A stretch of 64,000 bases of DNA, from the NCBI GenBank assembly GCA_016800925.1, contig JABCPU010000306.1, positions 1 to 64,000 of the forward strand. Reading direction: 5' to 3'. Source of the stretch: Suillus spraguei (lineage: Eukaryota; Basidiomycota; Agaricomycetes; Boletales; Suillaceae). Both the position numbers and the translations under genes were made by a program. Numbering within the stretch: the stretch's first letter is position 1; each line of letters starts with the position of its first letter. Positions 36,566 through 47,072 of the stretch are shown here, piece after piece. The notes under the pieces are model-generated. The model ran no database searches. It had not been told where the DNA came from and saw only the letters and a list, made by a program, of their open reading frames with translations.

Positions 36566-36656
36566 TGATTTTCGATCTGCAATGCGAATGCATGCTATTT
36601 GAGGTGCGCAATCTTATTTAGTTGGGGATCAGACTCGATTTTACATATCAAATGAT

Positions 36657-37011
36657 TTGTATCTACATACTTTCAGTTGTGTATCCCTTCCTTCGCCTGT
36701 TCAGTACCTTCACGGCTCTCAAGTTCCGGTAAAAAATAGTGTGATCAATGGAGACGTGTCAAGCACATTTGAATCTTCTGCAATGCTCATGCGTCACATA
36801 GAACATCTCTTAAACGCGTCTCCCAAGGGTCTCTCTTTGCTCTCTCGCGATCAGGTAACAACCCTGATGCGCCTCATGGTCTTGGCTTCATCGAGCCTGT
36901 AATGGCAGAGCTCGTCGACGAAGTTGAGACGCTGCGGCAGGCCAATGTAGAGATCGACGTGGCAAACGAATCAGAGATGACAGCATCACACATGCCATCC
37001 ACAGATCCTAC
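36657..37011 (+). pseudogene. Unidentified coding fragment
   Basis: One frame reads SSTFESSAMLMRHIEHLLN, PKGLSLLSRDQVTTLMRLM. After a one-base shift it becomes LGFIEPVMAELVDEVETLRQ, ANVEIDVANESEMTASHMPS and runs into the 52-base repeat. The last 36 bases before the repeat match the outer side of the repeat copy at 50157-50208. The family is not recognised. Confidence 0.35.
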
Positions 37012-37063
37012 ATGTCATACTAGGACGACTACAGGGGCGCGGACGAAAGACCGTACACCATAG
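37012..37063 (+). repeat. 52-base interspersed repeat, copy ii, followed by an XRN1 scrap
   Basis: Same sequence as at 4868, 47020 and 50157 (reverse). It is followed at 37064-37092 by aatatgtggactcgaattgg..., the same YVDSNWFKG-coding XRN1 sequence that adjoins the copy at 50157. It therefore represents a broken-off end of the structure seen complete at 47020-50208. Confidence 0.85.
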
Positions 37064-37169
37064 AATATGTGGACTCGAATTGGTTCAAAGGACTCGTCAA
37101 TTTCAGGTTGCCGCTGGGAGCGGCCTTGTTCCAGAATCTGCAGGGTCAGGCACAATCAATAAAGGAAAG

Positions 37170-37823
37170 GCCAGTTTGACTGAAGATGTGTACCTGTGCA
37201 CGTTCGGCCTGACGTTGAAGCTGGAGATCGGCCACTTGCTTCTGTTTTCTTGTAAGCGGGCCAGAATTTAGCACAAATGTTGCTGATATCATCCTCTAAT
37301 GGTTGTATTAATATGATGGGGCCAAAGTGGCCACGGTTGTCCGGGTCAAACACTTCCTCCTCCCCTCTAAAAAGCCTTTCCAAACTCTTGCAAACAGTGC
37401 CACTCCACCAGTAGCATTGGGTACGGAGGATATCATAGTTGAGGTCCTGTTGGTTCACTAGAACTAACAGGTCTGCAACTTGTAAAACAGAAGGCCGGAC
37501 AGAATTGAAGGAAAGCGAGGAGATCCGTCTGTAAGATTTGAACAGCTTCTGCCATTCAGACTCATCAGATGGCTCAGGCTCCAATTTTTGGAAGGAGCAA
37601 GGGGGCTTTAGGAGCAAAAGAAGAGCTTCCAGAAGCATTTTAATATAACTAGCTGCCTGCTCCATGCAGTGATGTCTCCTTTTAACAGCTCACTGGAGAA
37701 TGTATCAGGTGGCCAAGATCCCATATGATCTAGATTACATCTAGATCCTACTTCCAAATTCTTGCGTACATATGGATAAATGTATAAATAGTAGGAGTCA
37801 AATGCTGTGCGACGTTGACTCAT
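37170..37823 (-). pseudogene. Uncharacterised agaricomycete multicopy family
   Basis: The minus strand reads RRTAFDSYYLYIYPYVRKNL, NLDHMGSWPPDTFSSELLKG, then after a one-base shift MEQAASYIKMLLEALLLLLK, FKSYRRISSLSFNSVRPSVL, QQDLNYDILRTQCYWWSGTV, FGPIILIQPLEDDISNICAK. After another shift a basic helical tail follows, KQKQVADLQLQRQAERAQ. Proteins with the L(N/D)Y..L...C(Y/F)W motif are abundant in agaricomycetes and unassigned. The two frameshifts suggest a pseudogene. Confidence 0.5.
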
Positions 37824-38009
37824 ATAAGTACCGTCATTATATTGGGGACTGAGTGGCAGTCAATACGTCCTGAAAGTTTGGAACTCTCCCATTTCTCCCC
37901 AAACACCCTTAACTCACAATATTCTATTCCACATGACAACCGTCACTGCTGTGGACTCAGGCTAGTATTCATCTTCTTGTCGCTACTTTATATCCTGATA
38001 TGATTTATG

Positions 38010-38538
38010 ATAACCTCAGATTTGGGTTACCGAGATTCTTTTGAATCAGCTGGAACTTTTGGTCAAGTGCCAAGTCAGCCCAGAATTTTACTATCGCCTT
38101 CCCAAGTCAATCAGAACAATGCTAGCCAGATGGCTACAAGTAAGTTCTTGTGGTATTTGCAATCAGATTAAGTTGTTGACTAGTGTCGGGAAAGGTTCCC
38201 CATCAATCAATGACTCAGCCATGGTTAAGCATTTGGATGAGTCTTTGAAGGCCAAGATTGAGCAGTCTTCGAGCCTCCTTAATGAGAGACTGACAACTCA
38301 TGGAACCAAATTGCTAAACCTCAAGAACGCCGTGGAATCTCACAATGGGGTGATCTCTTCTGAGATCAATAGCGTGAGGGATGAAATTCAAGCTGTAGAG
38401 AAGCGCATGGAAGGATTAGAAAAGCGCTTAATTGATCTGGTGACCATATCAGTGCAGAATCTGACTGATAGAATTGAGGAATTGAACGTATCGCAGAGGA
38501 CCTTTTTGGATAGAATCTTGGATTTGTTCAAGCATTGA
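38010..38538 (+). CDS. Coiled-coil protein, unidentified, 5' end not located
   Basis: A first exon reads YRDSFESAGTFGQVPSQPRI, LLSPSQVNQNNASQMAT and joins through a 45-base intron (gtaagttctt to gttgactag) to VGKGSPSINDSAMVKHLDES. A long heptad-rich region follows, for example SSLLNERLTTHGTKLLNLKN, VRDEIQAVEKRMEGLEKRL and LTDRIEELNVSQRTFLDRIL, ending DLFKH and TGA. The splice restores a single frame, which argues for real coding sequence. No start codon is obvious upstream of 38010. Function unknown; oligomerisation through the coiled coil is likely. Confidence 0.5.
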
Positions 38539-38851
38539 ATAACATTAGCTACAGTTGCCCCTTTCAATATACTAGGTAGCGCATACAAAGCAGTTGTACT
38601 ACCATACTGTAGCTGGCATGCCAGCACTGCATTACTAGTAGTATGCATAGCAAAGTCTCAACAAACTTTTCACCTCACCATTTCCACCTCAAAGTCGGTT
38701 CATTTCGGATCAAAACAGATCAAAACACCGGCAACAACCGGTTTTTATAAGATGTCGACAACATCCTATGCAAGTTTTTATTTTCTAAAAATAAAAGGAA
38801 CAAAGCTTGGAAGATGCCAATGAGTCAGAAACCGAGCGACTGCAGCGATAA
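38539..38851. other. Spacer
   Basis: About 310 bases. A short near-inverted pair (actactagtagtatgcatagc near 38632 with ttgtactaccatactgtagctggcatgcc near 38595) is the only structure noticed. Confidence 0.3.
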
Positions 38852-39772
38852 TCAAGAACACAGCCAGCGACGAAACTTTATCTTCCTAATCTCCAAATTA
38901 TCCTCCTTCTCTATGTCAAAATCATCATTGTAGAAGATGATGAGGGAGTTGATGGTTCCTAAAGTATACATATCTGTATTGCGGTCAAAAAAGGGAGGGA
39001 CGGTCCCTAATGCAGCAGGCTGAATCGTAGCTGGTGGGGGAAGGTGATTGATGTTTTCTGGCCTCGATACTTGCAACGCTAGTTCAAGACCATGTCCACT
39101 ACTCTACGACAATAATGAAGGGACACTTTAGGATATAAGGACAGAGATAACAACGGACTGACTCACAGTTTTTTGAAGGGGTTTGTAATGATTTCTTTCC
39201 TGTGGCACCTTAGCATTTTGACTCGCAAGTCTGACGTTCATGACCATAGCCCGAGTCTCTTGTAACATCGGTTTATGATCGCCTGAGTGGTATTTTGTGT
39301 TCTTTGTATCTCGTCCAACCTCGCCAGGACATCAACAGCTCCAACTGTTGCTGTCGCATCTACATGAAGATTAGTGAACTCTGGGTCTGGTGCCAAAACG
39401 AGGAGAGCTTTCACTCACGAATGGCGCGCAATACATGAACTCGGTTTTTCGCAGCTTCAATATGCATGTGAGACACTGCCGGGATTATACCTGAATTGGA
39501 TTGATACTCAAAACATTGATCGCACACTGAAACAACGCAAGCTGAAACTACTTGTACTTACAGCTGAGAGGCTCCAGTTCCTGCACAGTCTTCTCTGCAT
39601 CGTAGGCCGCATTTATATCAAAGGTCTCTCCAATATCTTTACCTTCATTGATTCTATGAGAAGCTAAGGCGGAGATGTGGAGAAGGTCTGGGAACATATC
39701 TGCCAAAGAACGAACAGCTAACGGATAGGTTATCGCAGCCATTCCAGATGATTGTGAGATATAGCAGATCAA
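38852..39772 (-). CDS. Unidentified agaricomycete protein, five or so exons
   Basis: Exons on the minus strand: AVRSLADMFPDLLHISALAS, HRINE, then EKTVQELEPLSC, VSHMHIEAAKNRVHVLRAIR, then DVLARLDEIQRTQNTTQAII, RCYKRLGLW, then NVRLASQNAKVPQERNHYKP, LQKT, then RPENINHLPPPATIQPAAL, GTVPPFFDRNTDMYTLGTI and a tail NDDFDIEKEDNLEIRKIKFR, RWLCS. The introns have plausible GT...AG ends. The resemblance is to an agaricomycete family of unknown role, perhaps the N-terminal part of larger signalling proteins, which is inference. No ATPase or GTPase motif is visible. Confidence 0.45.
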
Positions 39773-40074
39773 GTTGCCACAGTGGTTGCGAGGTCAATGC
39801 CAATGATTAGTTTAGCTATAGCCCAAGTGGTTGGGTAGTCGAGTCAATATGAATCAATTGCCATCCGTGCCAGGGAACAGGTAAGCGCGAGCACATGACT
39901 GTTGCTTACGTGAAATAGTCTGGAACCCCTTGCCATGACCAATTTTCCCATGACAGCTTCGCAGGCTGGCTATATGTCATGGACATGAACGCACTGACAG
40001 TGGACTGGCCACAGGTGAGCCCTGGCACTCACGATGATCCAGTGTGTTGATTGATCTCTTATTGATGATCTGCC
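39773..40074. other. Spacer
   Basis: No coding sequence is recognised. It probably contains the upstream regions of the divergent genes on either side. Confidence 0.3.
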
Positions 40075-40549
40075 AGGCTCCAACGGATGCGTCGTTCCGG
40101 CTGGCTAAGTGAAGAAGCTGTTTTGAAAGCAGCATCAGCCGTCCTGCGCCGCCAGACTCAGAGGCAGACAAGACGACGTTCACTGAAAACCAAGAGTCTA
40201 AAACGATGTACACAACAAATGCTACAACAAGGAATGCTTCCACTAGCATTGCGAAGAGCGCATCGACAGGTATTCCCAAGAAGAAGGCTAAACCAAAGCT
40301 CACTGCGAAGGAGAAAAAGGAACGATTGGTGAGTACTGATGCATAGGATATTCTTTCTTGAATTTTGGTCGTCCTTGCAGCTCTCACTTGAGAAGATAGT
40401 AATGTCTCTTCCTCTCGAGTTTCGGGGCAGTGATCCGGCACGCATATTTAATGCCAATGATACGCGACTGTTTGTTGAAGGATAGATATTCCAGGGTCTT
40501 CGACATAACATGGAATCTGTAATAGAATTCATGATGGACGGTGATGAAT
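40075..40549 (+). pseudogene. Unidentified basic protein fragment
   Basis: One frame reads SSISRPAPPDSEADKTTF, ASTSIAKSASTGIPKKKAK, PKLTAKEKKER, joins over an intron (gtgagtactg to ccttgcag) to LSLEKIVMSLPLEFRGSDP and, after a break, to LRHNMESVIEFMMDGDE and TGA. The join preserves the frame and the wording LPLEFRGSDP...LR.NME.VIE.MMD resembles a conserved basidiomycete protein I cannot name. An internal TAG after LFVEG breaks it. Confidence 0.4.
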
Positions 40550-40715
40550 GAGGTATCAAACGTGGGTGATCCTACTTCATTGCATTATACATTAGCTCAC
40601 AAGTCTTTGCACGCAGTTATCGAGATCATCAGACCTATATACAAGAACCTATATACAAGAACCTTTAATTCTTTCGCAAGGAGCATGGGGGTCCGCTCCC
40701 AACGCTTGGCGCTAT

Positions 40716-40870
40716 CTTTTTTTTTTTTTTTTTTTGGGGGGGGCACTCATCTGGCGCTCCCTTTTGGTTGGCACTCTCTTTGGTCGGTGCTCTTTTTTTG
40801 GGCGCTCCCTTTGGTTGGCACTCTCTTTGTTGGCGCTCGGGTTCCTGTTCGACACCAATGTCAAGAAAAT
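40716..40870. repeat. Poly-T tract and ggcgctccctttggttggcactctc repeats
   Basis: A run of about 18 T followed by 8 G (40717-40742), then alternating ggcgctcccttt, ggttggcactctcttt and ggcgctc words repeated two to three times up to 40840. Just upstream, cctatatacaagaa is duplicated (40634, 40648). This could be the end of a retroelement, but no second terminal repeat was found. Confidence 0.55.
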
Positions 40871-40960
40871 ACATCTCCTACTCTTGATTAAGGTGCGTCA
40901 TTCTTGTCTCGTGTGGTCGCTAGTCTTGCTACTTACGTGGCGGCTGTCAGGCCATCGCCC

Positions 40961-41560
40961 TTTTTAATGCAAATCAACATGAGGGGGCAATTATGCGCGT
41001 CCAAAAATGCCGCAGGGCAAACTGTAATCAGCGAGACTGCCCTTCAGCTCCCACTCACTTACTACGGTCCAAGTGTGAGTACCTTTGTTTGCACATTCGT
41101 TTCTATGGCCGAAGAAATGCGCTTCAAGATAACTATACATTGTGTACCGTACTGATGCCCTTACCTTCCAGATTCCCTTAGGCAATGACGGCGCTTGGAC
41201 TTACGGTGGTCTCACCTCGCCAGCAGCTTCCACTTCCTATATAACATCTTCTCCCACCGCGACATCCTCCACCTTCACCCCAACATCATCCTATCAGTCT
41301 ATATCTACATCCCCTTCCACCTCTGCGACATCAAATCATTCTTCGAACGCAACTGCCTTATCTAAAGGAGCCTTCATTGGTATCATCATTGGTGCCATCA
41401 TCTTGTTCATCATTTTGCTTCTGCTTTTTATCTCGTTCGTTCGTTGGAACTCCCGTCAACAAGAGCTGGTCTGGGTTCCCTTCGCGACAGCGGCGATGAT
41501 GAAGCAGATTCTTTCCTCTGTCGTAGCACCATTACTTATCCTGAATGCCGTCCACGGCTA
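40961..41560 (+). pseudogene. Single-pass membrane protein with Ser/Thr-rich stalk
   Basis: Exon 1 reads SPFLMQINMRGQLCASKNAA, GQTVISETALQLPLTYYGPS. An intron (gtgagtacct to ccttccag) leads to IPLGNDGAWTYGGLTS, a Ser/Thr-rich stalk (ASTSYITSSPTATSSTFTPT...), and the transmembrane helix AFIGIIIGAIILFIILLLLF, then basic RWNSRQQ. The cytoplasmic tail seems frameshifted: after about 41470 the alternate frame (LRDSGDDEADSFLCR, PRLISSLPPGAAPSHI) looks more natural. No signal peptide is visible because the 5' end is not found. Probably a Mid2/WSC-like surface protein relic. Confidence 0.45.
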
Positions 41561-41599
41561 ATATCTTCTCTTCCACCCGGTGCTGCCCCATCCCATATT

Positions 41600-42672
41600 G
41601 TAGGAAGCACTGGCTCCGACCGAACAAGGTCCTCCCAGGCTTCGACAGACTATGGCGTCGTCCTGCCTGGCTCAGAACACTTTGGACAGGCATACTGTGC
41701 TATGCATCACCCTTTTTTTTGTCTATTTTTCACCCCAAAACTCATTCAGGTCCACGGTCAAACTCACATCACCCACGAAGGGAATCCACCTCCGGAAAAG
41801 CATTTGGCCCGTGGCTAAAGGATCAAGTCACCTAGACCTACAGGAGAGCCTAGTAGAATGGCCTGTGAAGGTGAGACATAGGACGCTGTGGCGGTCTCTT
41901 CAAAAACACAACTAATGGTTAAATAATGATGCCACTGTCGTCTCAATCGTTCTCTCTCCCTTACAGGATTAGCCTTTGGAGGATAGTCCTCCGCGAGATT
42001 CATTCTGTGATCGAGTGGGTCAATTTGATTATTGGACGGGGTGACAAACCATTCCGATCCAAGCGGAGCCTCGACTCCAGAAGCCAGGAGTGCAAGATTC
42101 TTCACCACTCATTGCCTCTACTCCAAAACAGCTCTAGGTCATGGATAGGCTTCCAATTCAATTCAGAGACTGCAAATGTGTACGGTATGTTTGTTTGAGA
42201 ATATGCTGGTCTTTTCGATATGATACCGTTTGCTAGGTCACCAAACACTCGCATACACTTCGTATGTTATTAGATCAGGAAAATTGCAATGTCACTTTTA
42301 CCGTCCGAGTCCGTTCTTGAGGACCTGTGAAGTCTATGCTTCATGACGGAAGAAGCATGGTTGAGATTCTACCCATGTTACTTTTAAAAATACATGAAAA
42401 GATGGTGCGATAGACATTGTAGTGTGCCGATTTTTCTGTTCATTACTGAAACAAATGGAGCGCCTGTAAAATGTTCCAACTGCTCGCCTAAAATTCGGAC
42501 TCTATTCGTACAGAATAAATACTTGGTAAGAAGCACGTTTTCGACGTCTATGAACTAGTCCAGGTACAGTAGCGAAGAATGATTGGTATGGTTGTAACCG
42601 TTATCTCCAATTCCACGCCAGTCCATGGACTTGAATTTACAACTTCATGAAACGTTCAAACGTATATCAACT
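41600..42672. other. About 1 kb mostly without assigned genes
   Basis: A minus-strand stretch at 41990-42108 (GVEAPLGSEWFVTPSNNQI, DHRMNLAEDYPPKANP followed by gtaagggag) looks like an exon but is not recognised. The rest shows only short ORFs and the PMM 3' flank. Confidence 0.4.
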
Positions 42673-43764
42673 TTATGAGAGGAAGAGTTCTGTGCAAATT
42701 CTCATCGTATCTGCAGGACTCCTAACAGTGTGCCCAACAGTGCGAGGATCACTGAAGATCTCATAGTCGTTACCCCCCTTTACAAAAATTGTCAACAGAT
42801 GAACATTCGTCGAGTAAGAAACTCAGCTCTTACCTTGCTCGTCTTGTCCCCGAGAAAGTGGATTTCCTCGAAGTTATCTTTCTCGACATGTCTAAGGCAG
42901 TAAGTCTTATCCCACCCGTGTGGAAAGACATCAAATGATATCTGACCACCGATAGAGAACGTTAGATTCAGTCGTTTGAATTTCTCCCGGAGGTTTTCCA
43001 CGAAGTCCGCCCTAATGTGGTGTTCCTGCCAGGAATCAGTGATATGATAATGAATGCTTTTCTCATGTTGCTACCTTGTCGTAAGCCTCGAAATCAATGC
43101 GTTCCTGGACACTGCGGAGTCCAGGGATGGCAACACATGTTCAGGGAAGAGCACAAAAGTGAACCCATGTTGCGTTGCGGCCGATAGGGCTGACGTTGAT
43201 CATGCCATTGCGGAACTCGACGAACGTACCACTGTAATTTGCAAGTAAATGGGCAGATCAACAGCGGAAGATCGTAGAAATTCACCGTTTGATCGGGATA
43301 TTCAAGTCAGCGATGTAATGCAAGATGAAGTTGACTAGCTCCTGGTAGCCCTTTTCGCCTACCATTTTGATGAAAGACTGCGACTCGAGCGGTTTTCCGA
43401 GTCGATACGCAGTAAGGCCGTTCTCAGCGAACCCAAAGTCGAATTCCTCCAGAACTACGAATGGGTATAAGTATCTTAGCAGAGAATGGAGACAAGCTTC
43501 GTACCATTGATATTGCCAACGCTGAGCTGTTCAGATATCTTGACAAGATCAGACCCACCAACGAAGCCTATAGCCACCTGCTTTCTGAGGTTGCGCAAGA
43601 GCTGGATTATTTCTGGCGATGCTCTCTGTCGGGAGATCATCTCGACATCAAGCGTGGTAGTTGTCGGGAAGTTGGATTACCTGACGTGCAGGCGATAACG
43701 TCCCATCGACATCGAACAGCACGAGCTTCTTGACGGGCCGTTTAGCGAAATCTGCAGACACCAT
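42673..43764 (-). CDS. Phosphomannomutase, SEC53/PMM type
   Basis: PMM converts mannose-6-phosphate to mannose-1-phosphate for GDP-mannose and glycosylation. It starts [20 protein letters not shown], with GTL following; FDVDGT holds the HAD nucleophile Asp. It continues [147 protein letters not shown], intron, [20 protein letters not shown] and ends CTELFLS. Five introns are canonical or nearly so. The one after PIGRNA lacks a clear GT donor, so a lesion there is possible. The start codon lies only 115 bases from the MFS fragment of block C1. Confidence 0.85.
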
Positions 43765-43878
43765 GATGGTACGGTTGTAAAACAATTCCTGTGCTCGAAG
43801 GACGAAACAAATGTCATTGATATCTCGATCTCAACATTCGCCTTACACAAAATCTCACGGTCACACACAGCCACCCCC

Positions 43879-45548
43879 AACATAGCACCAACTGTGCCGG
43901 ACATGGATGAAGGCGCAGCTTGGAAAATAGCGATACTATGAAGCAAGTAAACCGTGCTCGGAAAACTGCTATTATTTGAAACTTACTTCGTATGTGAGAA
44001 AGCAACCATGACTCCGGCGCTGCCAAGTACAAATGCTGGGAATACAAATGGCCAATAGTTTTCGGGCTTTCTCCCACCGAGCGTCAGCAGTAAGGTGGCG
44101 ACCATGCACAATGATAGACCAGTAAGGATAATCCACTTCGGACTGTAGATACGAGAGAGTGATCCAGTGCAGCTCGCAGCAAAGGCTACGATACCGAGTG
44201 GCAACCTAGAGAACAAAGAATTTTGATGGTTGGCGATATGAAGTGACAGCGAATACCTTACATGTGAACGGCTGTCGACATCACTGACCAATGAAACACG
44301 GTTTGCCACATGATACTAAAAATAAACATAACCCCACTCCACCAAAAGGATGGCAAAAGTGCAGTGGCGAACAGAACAGAGAAGTTGTTGTAGAACCATG
44401 TCCGTGGTGGTCTGGTACAAGATCAGCCGGTGATTGATGCTAAGATTTCCGTTGACATGCATGGCAGCTCGGTCCGCAGGCAAAAGTGTTTCCCAGTAGA
44501 AAAACCCAGCTATCATTATAATTGAAATGATCAGGAGAATCAATACAACCGGGGATTTCCAACCATCAGTGGAACCGGATGTCACGGCGAAAATCAACAA
44601 GATGAAGGAAACTATCAAAGTTCGTAAGCGACACAAAGAAAAGTATGCTGAAAGATTTATACCAGTCAAGATGCCTATGCCGACCAAATCAAGGGACTTC
44701 CATTTTGCCCCTTTAGGCTTTCGACTGCCTGCAGTCTCTCCGATTTGTGACGGTATCATGAAAATACAAATCAGCCGCGCATGCCACAAATCAGAAGACC
44801 CAATGGTAAGACACCCGTTGAACGAACATTGCACCGACCACAAGACCGCCCACTATGTAAAGGAACTATGAGGGTTGTCTTACGATATGCGGGATGCTCA
44901 CTGTTGGCCACCGCACCACAGCCTGCAAAGAACCCTACTGCCTGAGCCTGTTCGAGTGGATCTGGAAATACCTTGACCAATAGTTTTAGAGCAGAGGGAA
45001 TCGTCATCGCAGAAGCTAAGAAGTAACCTTCATCAGTCAGAACCAACACACCAGCAAGAATGATCACCTATTCTAGTGATTGCTCTCAGAACAAGGATAG
45101 GAACTGTGGTGTAAACGAATCCTGCGCACAACGAGAGGATACCAAGAGTGGACACTCCTCCAATGAATACAGTTTCTATGAACCATTAGATTAGCATGTA
45201 CGTCAGGTATGCTAGGCAGCACAGTACTAACTTGGGTTGTATACGTCACTGAGACGGCCACTCTAAAACTATGCATTGAAGTGCAAATCAGGACTTTACG
45301 GGATGGACACGCACGATAAGTAGGAATGATGAAAAAGTTAATCGGAACCCACTAAACACCCAAGTGGATTGAATTTCAGTCATACCCACGGATGCCTCAA
45401 GTGCAGGAATCGCAGATAAGAGAGCCGACATACTCAAGGTATCTATAAATTGAGTAAGACAGAACATGACTAACAAAATGAGTTTGCGGGCAAGAGAAAG
45501 CCTTTGAGGTTCATGAATATTCGTGGAGAGGGGCAGAAGTGGTGACAT
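43879..45548 (-). pseudogene. DHA2-type MFS transporter, block C1 copy, truncated
   Basis: Same exons as copy A from MSPLLPLSTNIHEPQR (45548) to SSMSGTVGAML, where similarity ends at 43879, dropping the last helix and tail. C1 lacks the 11-base duplication of A and the four-base insertion of A and B: here VMFIFSIMWQTVFHWSV reads through. The one-base frame problem near the end of the QRVSYHW exon is shared with A and B. Of all copies this one is nearest to an open transporter, apart from the lost 3' end. Confidence 0.85.
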
Positions 45549-46069
45549 TGTCCTGAAAAAATGCAGACAACATTGAAACGTTGCAGACTATGTCGCAGTA
45601 TTATAGTGAGATAGGTCAGGGACGTACTAGCTCGCGAATGGCAATCGAGCCAGACCCTGAGACATGCTGCGAAGCTCTCAACCATCGGAGGCGAATGGCT
45701 GGATGCTTATTTACTAATCGAGCCAGAATCCTGCGGGCTGAGGGCTTGAAGTACGGCGCGAAGCTCAGAACGTGGGCCTCGCGATTGTCAAAAGAAGCAG
45801 AATTCTTCTGGAAAGATTCCAGAGTCTGAACTCTGCTTACGGGAGCCTTCCAGGGGCCTATATATAAATATATGATTCAATGAAATCATCGAACGCTTGT
45901 ATGATGGTCTGGCACCGTGACGAGCTGCAAAAGGTTTGTGTAATACGAAAGTTTGAAAACGATTTATGAGAGGCATACCAGAGTTCAACTTGATCATTCG
46001 ATGGGTCTTTGCAGCGAGTCCGAGGCAGGATGTATCATTACGATGCCTGCGTACTTGTATTCTTGAGCC
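45549..46069. repeat. Block C1 upstream region ending in a 24-base word shared with C2
   Basis: This is the reverse of B 22139-22660 and includes the tatataaatatatga stretch. The word at 46044-46067 (from tgcctgcgtacttg to attcttgag, 24 bases) occurs again at 58366-58389 in the same orientation and once in B (22141-22164, reversed). In B and C2 it is the RLKNTSTQA-coding part of the unidentified gene. In C1 the similarity to B stops two bases beyond it. Confidence 0.7.
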
Positions 46070-46647
46070 ATATGATTATGTCAAGACAGTTATTGCATGG
46101 AGGAAAAGTATGTCATCTGGTGAGGCCCCTCTATCTTTTCAACAAAAGGTAGGTTTCTCATAGTATTGCCAACCACTGAAATACTCACTTTCATGCAGTG
46201 GAAATTCCGAAGGTTGAGGCAATATACCATGGTGGCCAACTACCCCGCAACAACGCTTACGAGGCAAGAGCAAGAGCAATCAGCAATAACTTATCCATAT
46301 CCTTACTCTGATCTTCCGCCCCTTCTATCTCATATCACGCCTCCGTTTGTTGTCATAAACGCAGGGCCAAAGTGCGACCGAGATCAAATTGGTCGGCTTG
46401 TTCTGGAACGCTACCCACAACCGACGGACGAGTCTCGAGAATTTCAACAGCGACTTATGCTGTTGTGTGATACTTGGGATCTTTTTCAGGGCGCCAGGAG
46501 TGCTGCTGAGGCTTGGAGGCAGAGGGACAAGGCAGAAAGGGTTGGTAAGAGAAAGAGGGGCCGACTCAGGTCCAATACCCACACGTACCACGAGATCCAA
46601 AACACGTACGCACTGAACTCTCCCAACAACCCAGTTCTGTAACAATG
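46070..46647 (+). repeat. Left arm of a 578-base inverted repeat, with gene 3' end
   Basis: It is the reverse complement of 50510-51087, equal in length, and encodes an identical 158-residue frame. Exons: YDYVKTVIAWRKSMSSGEAP, LSFQQK, intron (gtaggtttct to ttcatgcag), WKFRRLRQYTMVANYPATTL, PYSDLPPLLSHITPPFVVIN, CDRDQIGRLVLERYPQPTDE, LMLLCDTWDLFQGARSAAEA, ending NNPVL. The protein is not recognised. This arm is the 3' part only; the gene goes on upstream only in the right arm. Confidence 0.9.
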
Positions 46648-47019
46648 CACATTTACTAGGGAATCTCAAACGCACACTGTCACCCCGCACAAATGGACTC
46701 GGAGGTTCTCTCACTCGCCAAGCACTCTTACATCTCTCGAAACGACCCAAGACTAAGTTAGATGATCATGAAGGCATCTGGTCAACAGATGCAATCACAC
46801 TTTGGGCTAAAAATTCTTCCAGGGCCTCATCTTTACTAGATGCTGATGCTCGTGAATAATACTATTTGATTATCGTTTTGGTCTGGTCACATGTACAGTA
46901 ATCACTTCTTGTCAGTCAGTTCTCTACCTTCTCATGCAACACGGTCCACCGCGTCTATCAAGATGACAACAGGTCTTACAATTGACCCTGAGGGCTTCCC
47001 TAGTGGTTTCATGAGAAGC
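46648..47019. other. Spacer between inverted-repeat arm and XRN1 cassette
   Basis: No gene is recognised. A short open stretch at its right end (MTTGLTIDPEGFPSGFMRSY) runs into the 53-base repeat. Confidence 0.3.
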
Positions 47020-47072
47020 TATGTCATACTAGGACGACTACAGAGGCGCGGACGAAAGACCGTACACCATAG
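47020..47072 (+). repeat. 53-base repeat, copy iii, left flank of the XRN1 fragment
   Basis: Nearly identical to copies i, ii and iv (acagagg for acagggg). XRN1 coding sequence starts directly at 47073. Together with the inverted copy at 50157-50208 it brackets the fragment. Confidence 0.9.

Noticed and set aside
40716..40870. Solo LTR
   Set aside because: Short direct repeats and a poly-T are present, but no TG...CA ends, target duplication or second copy could be identified.
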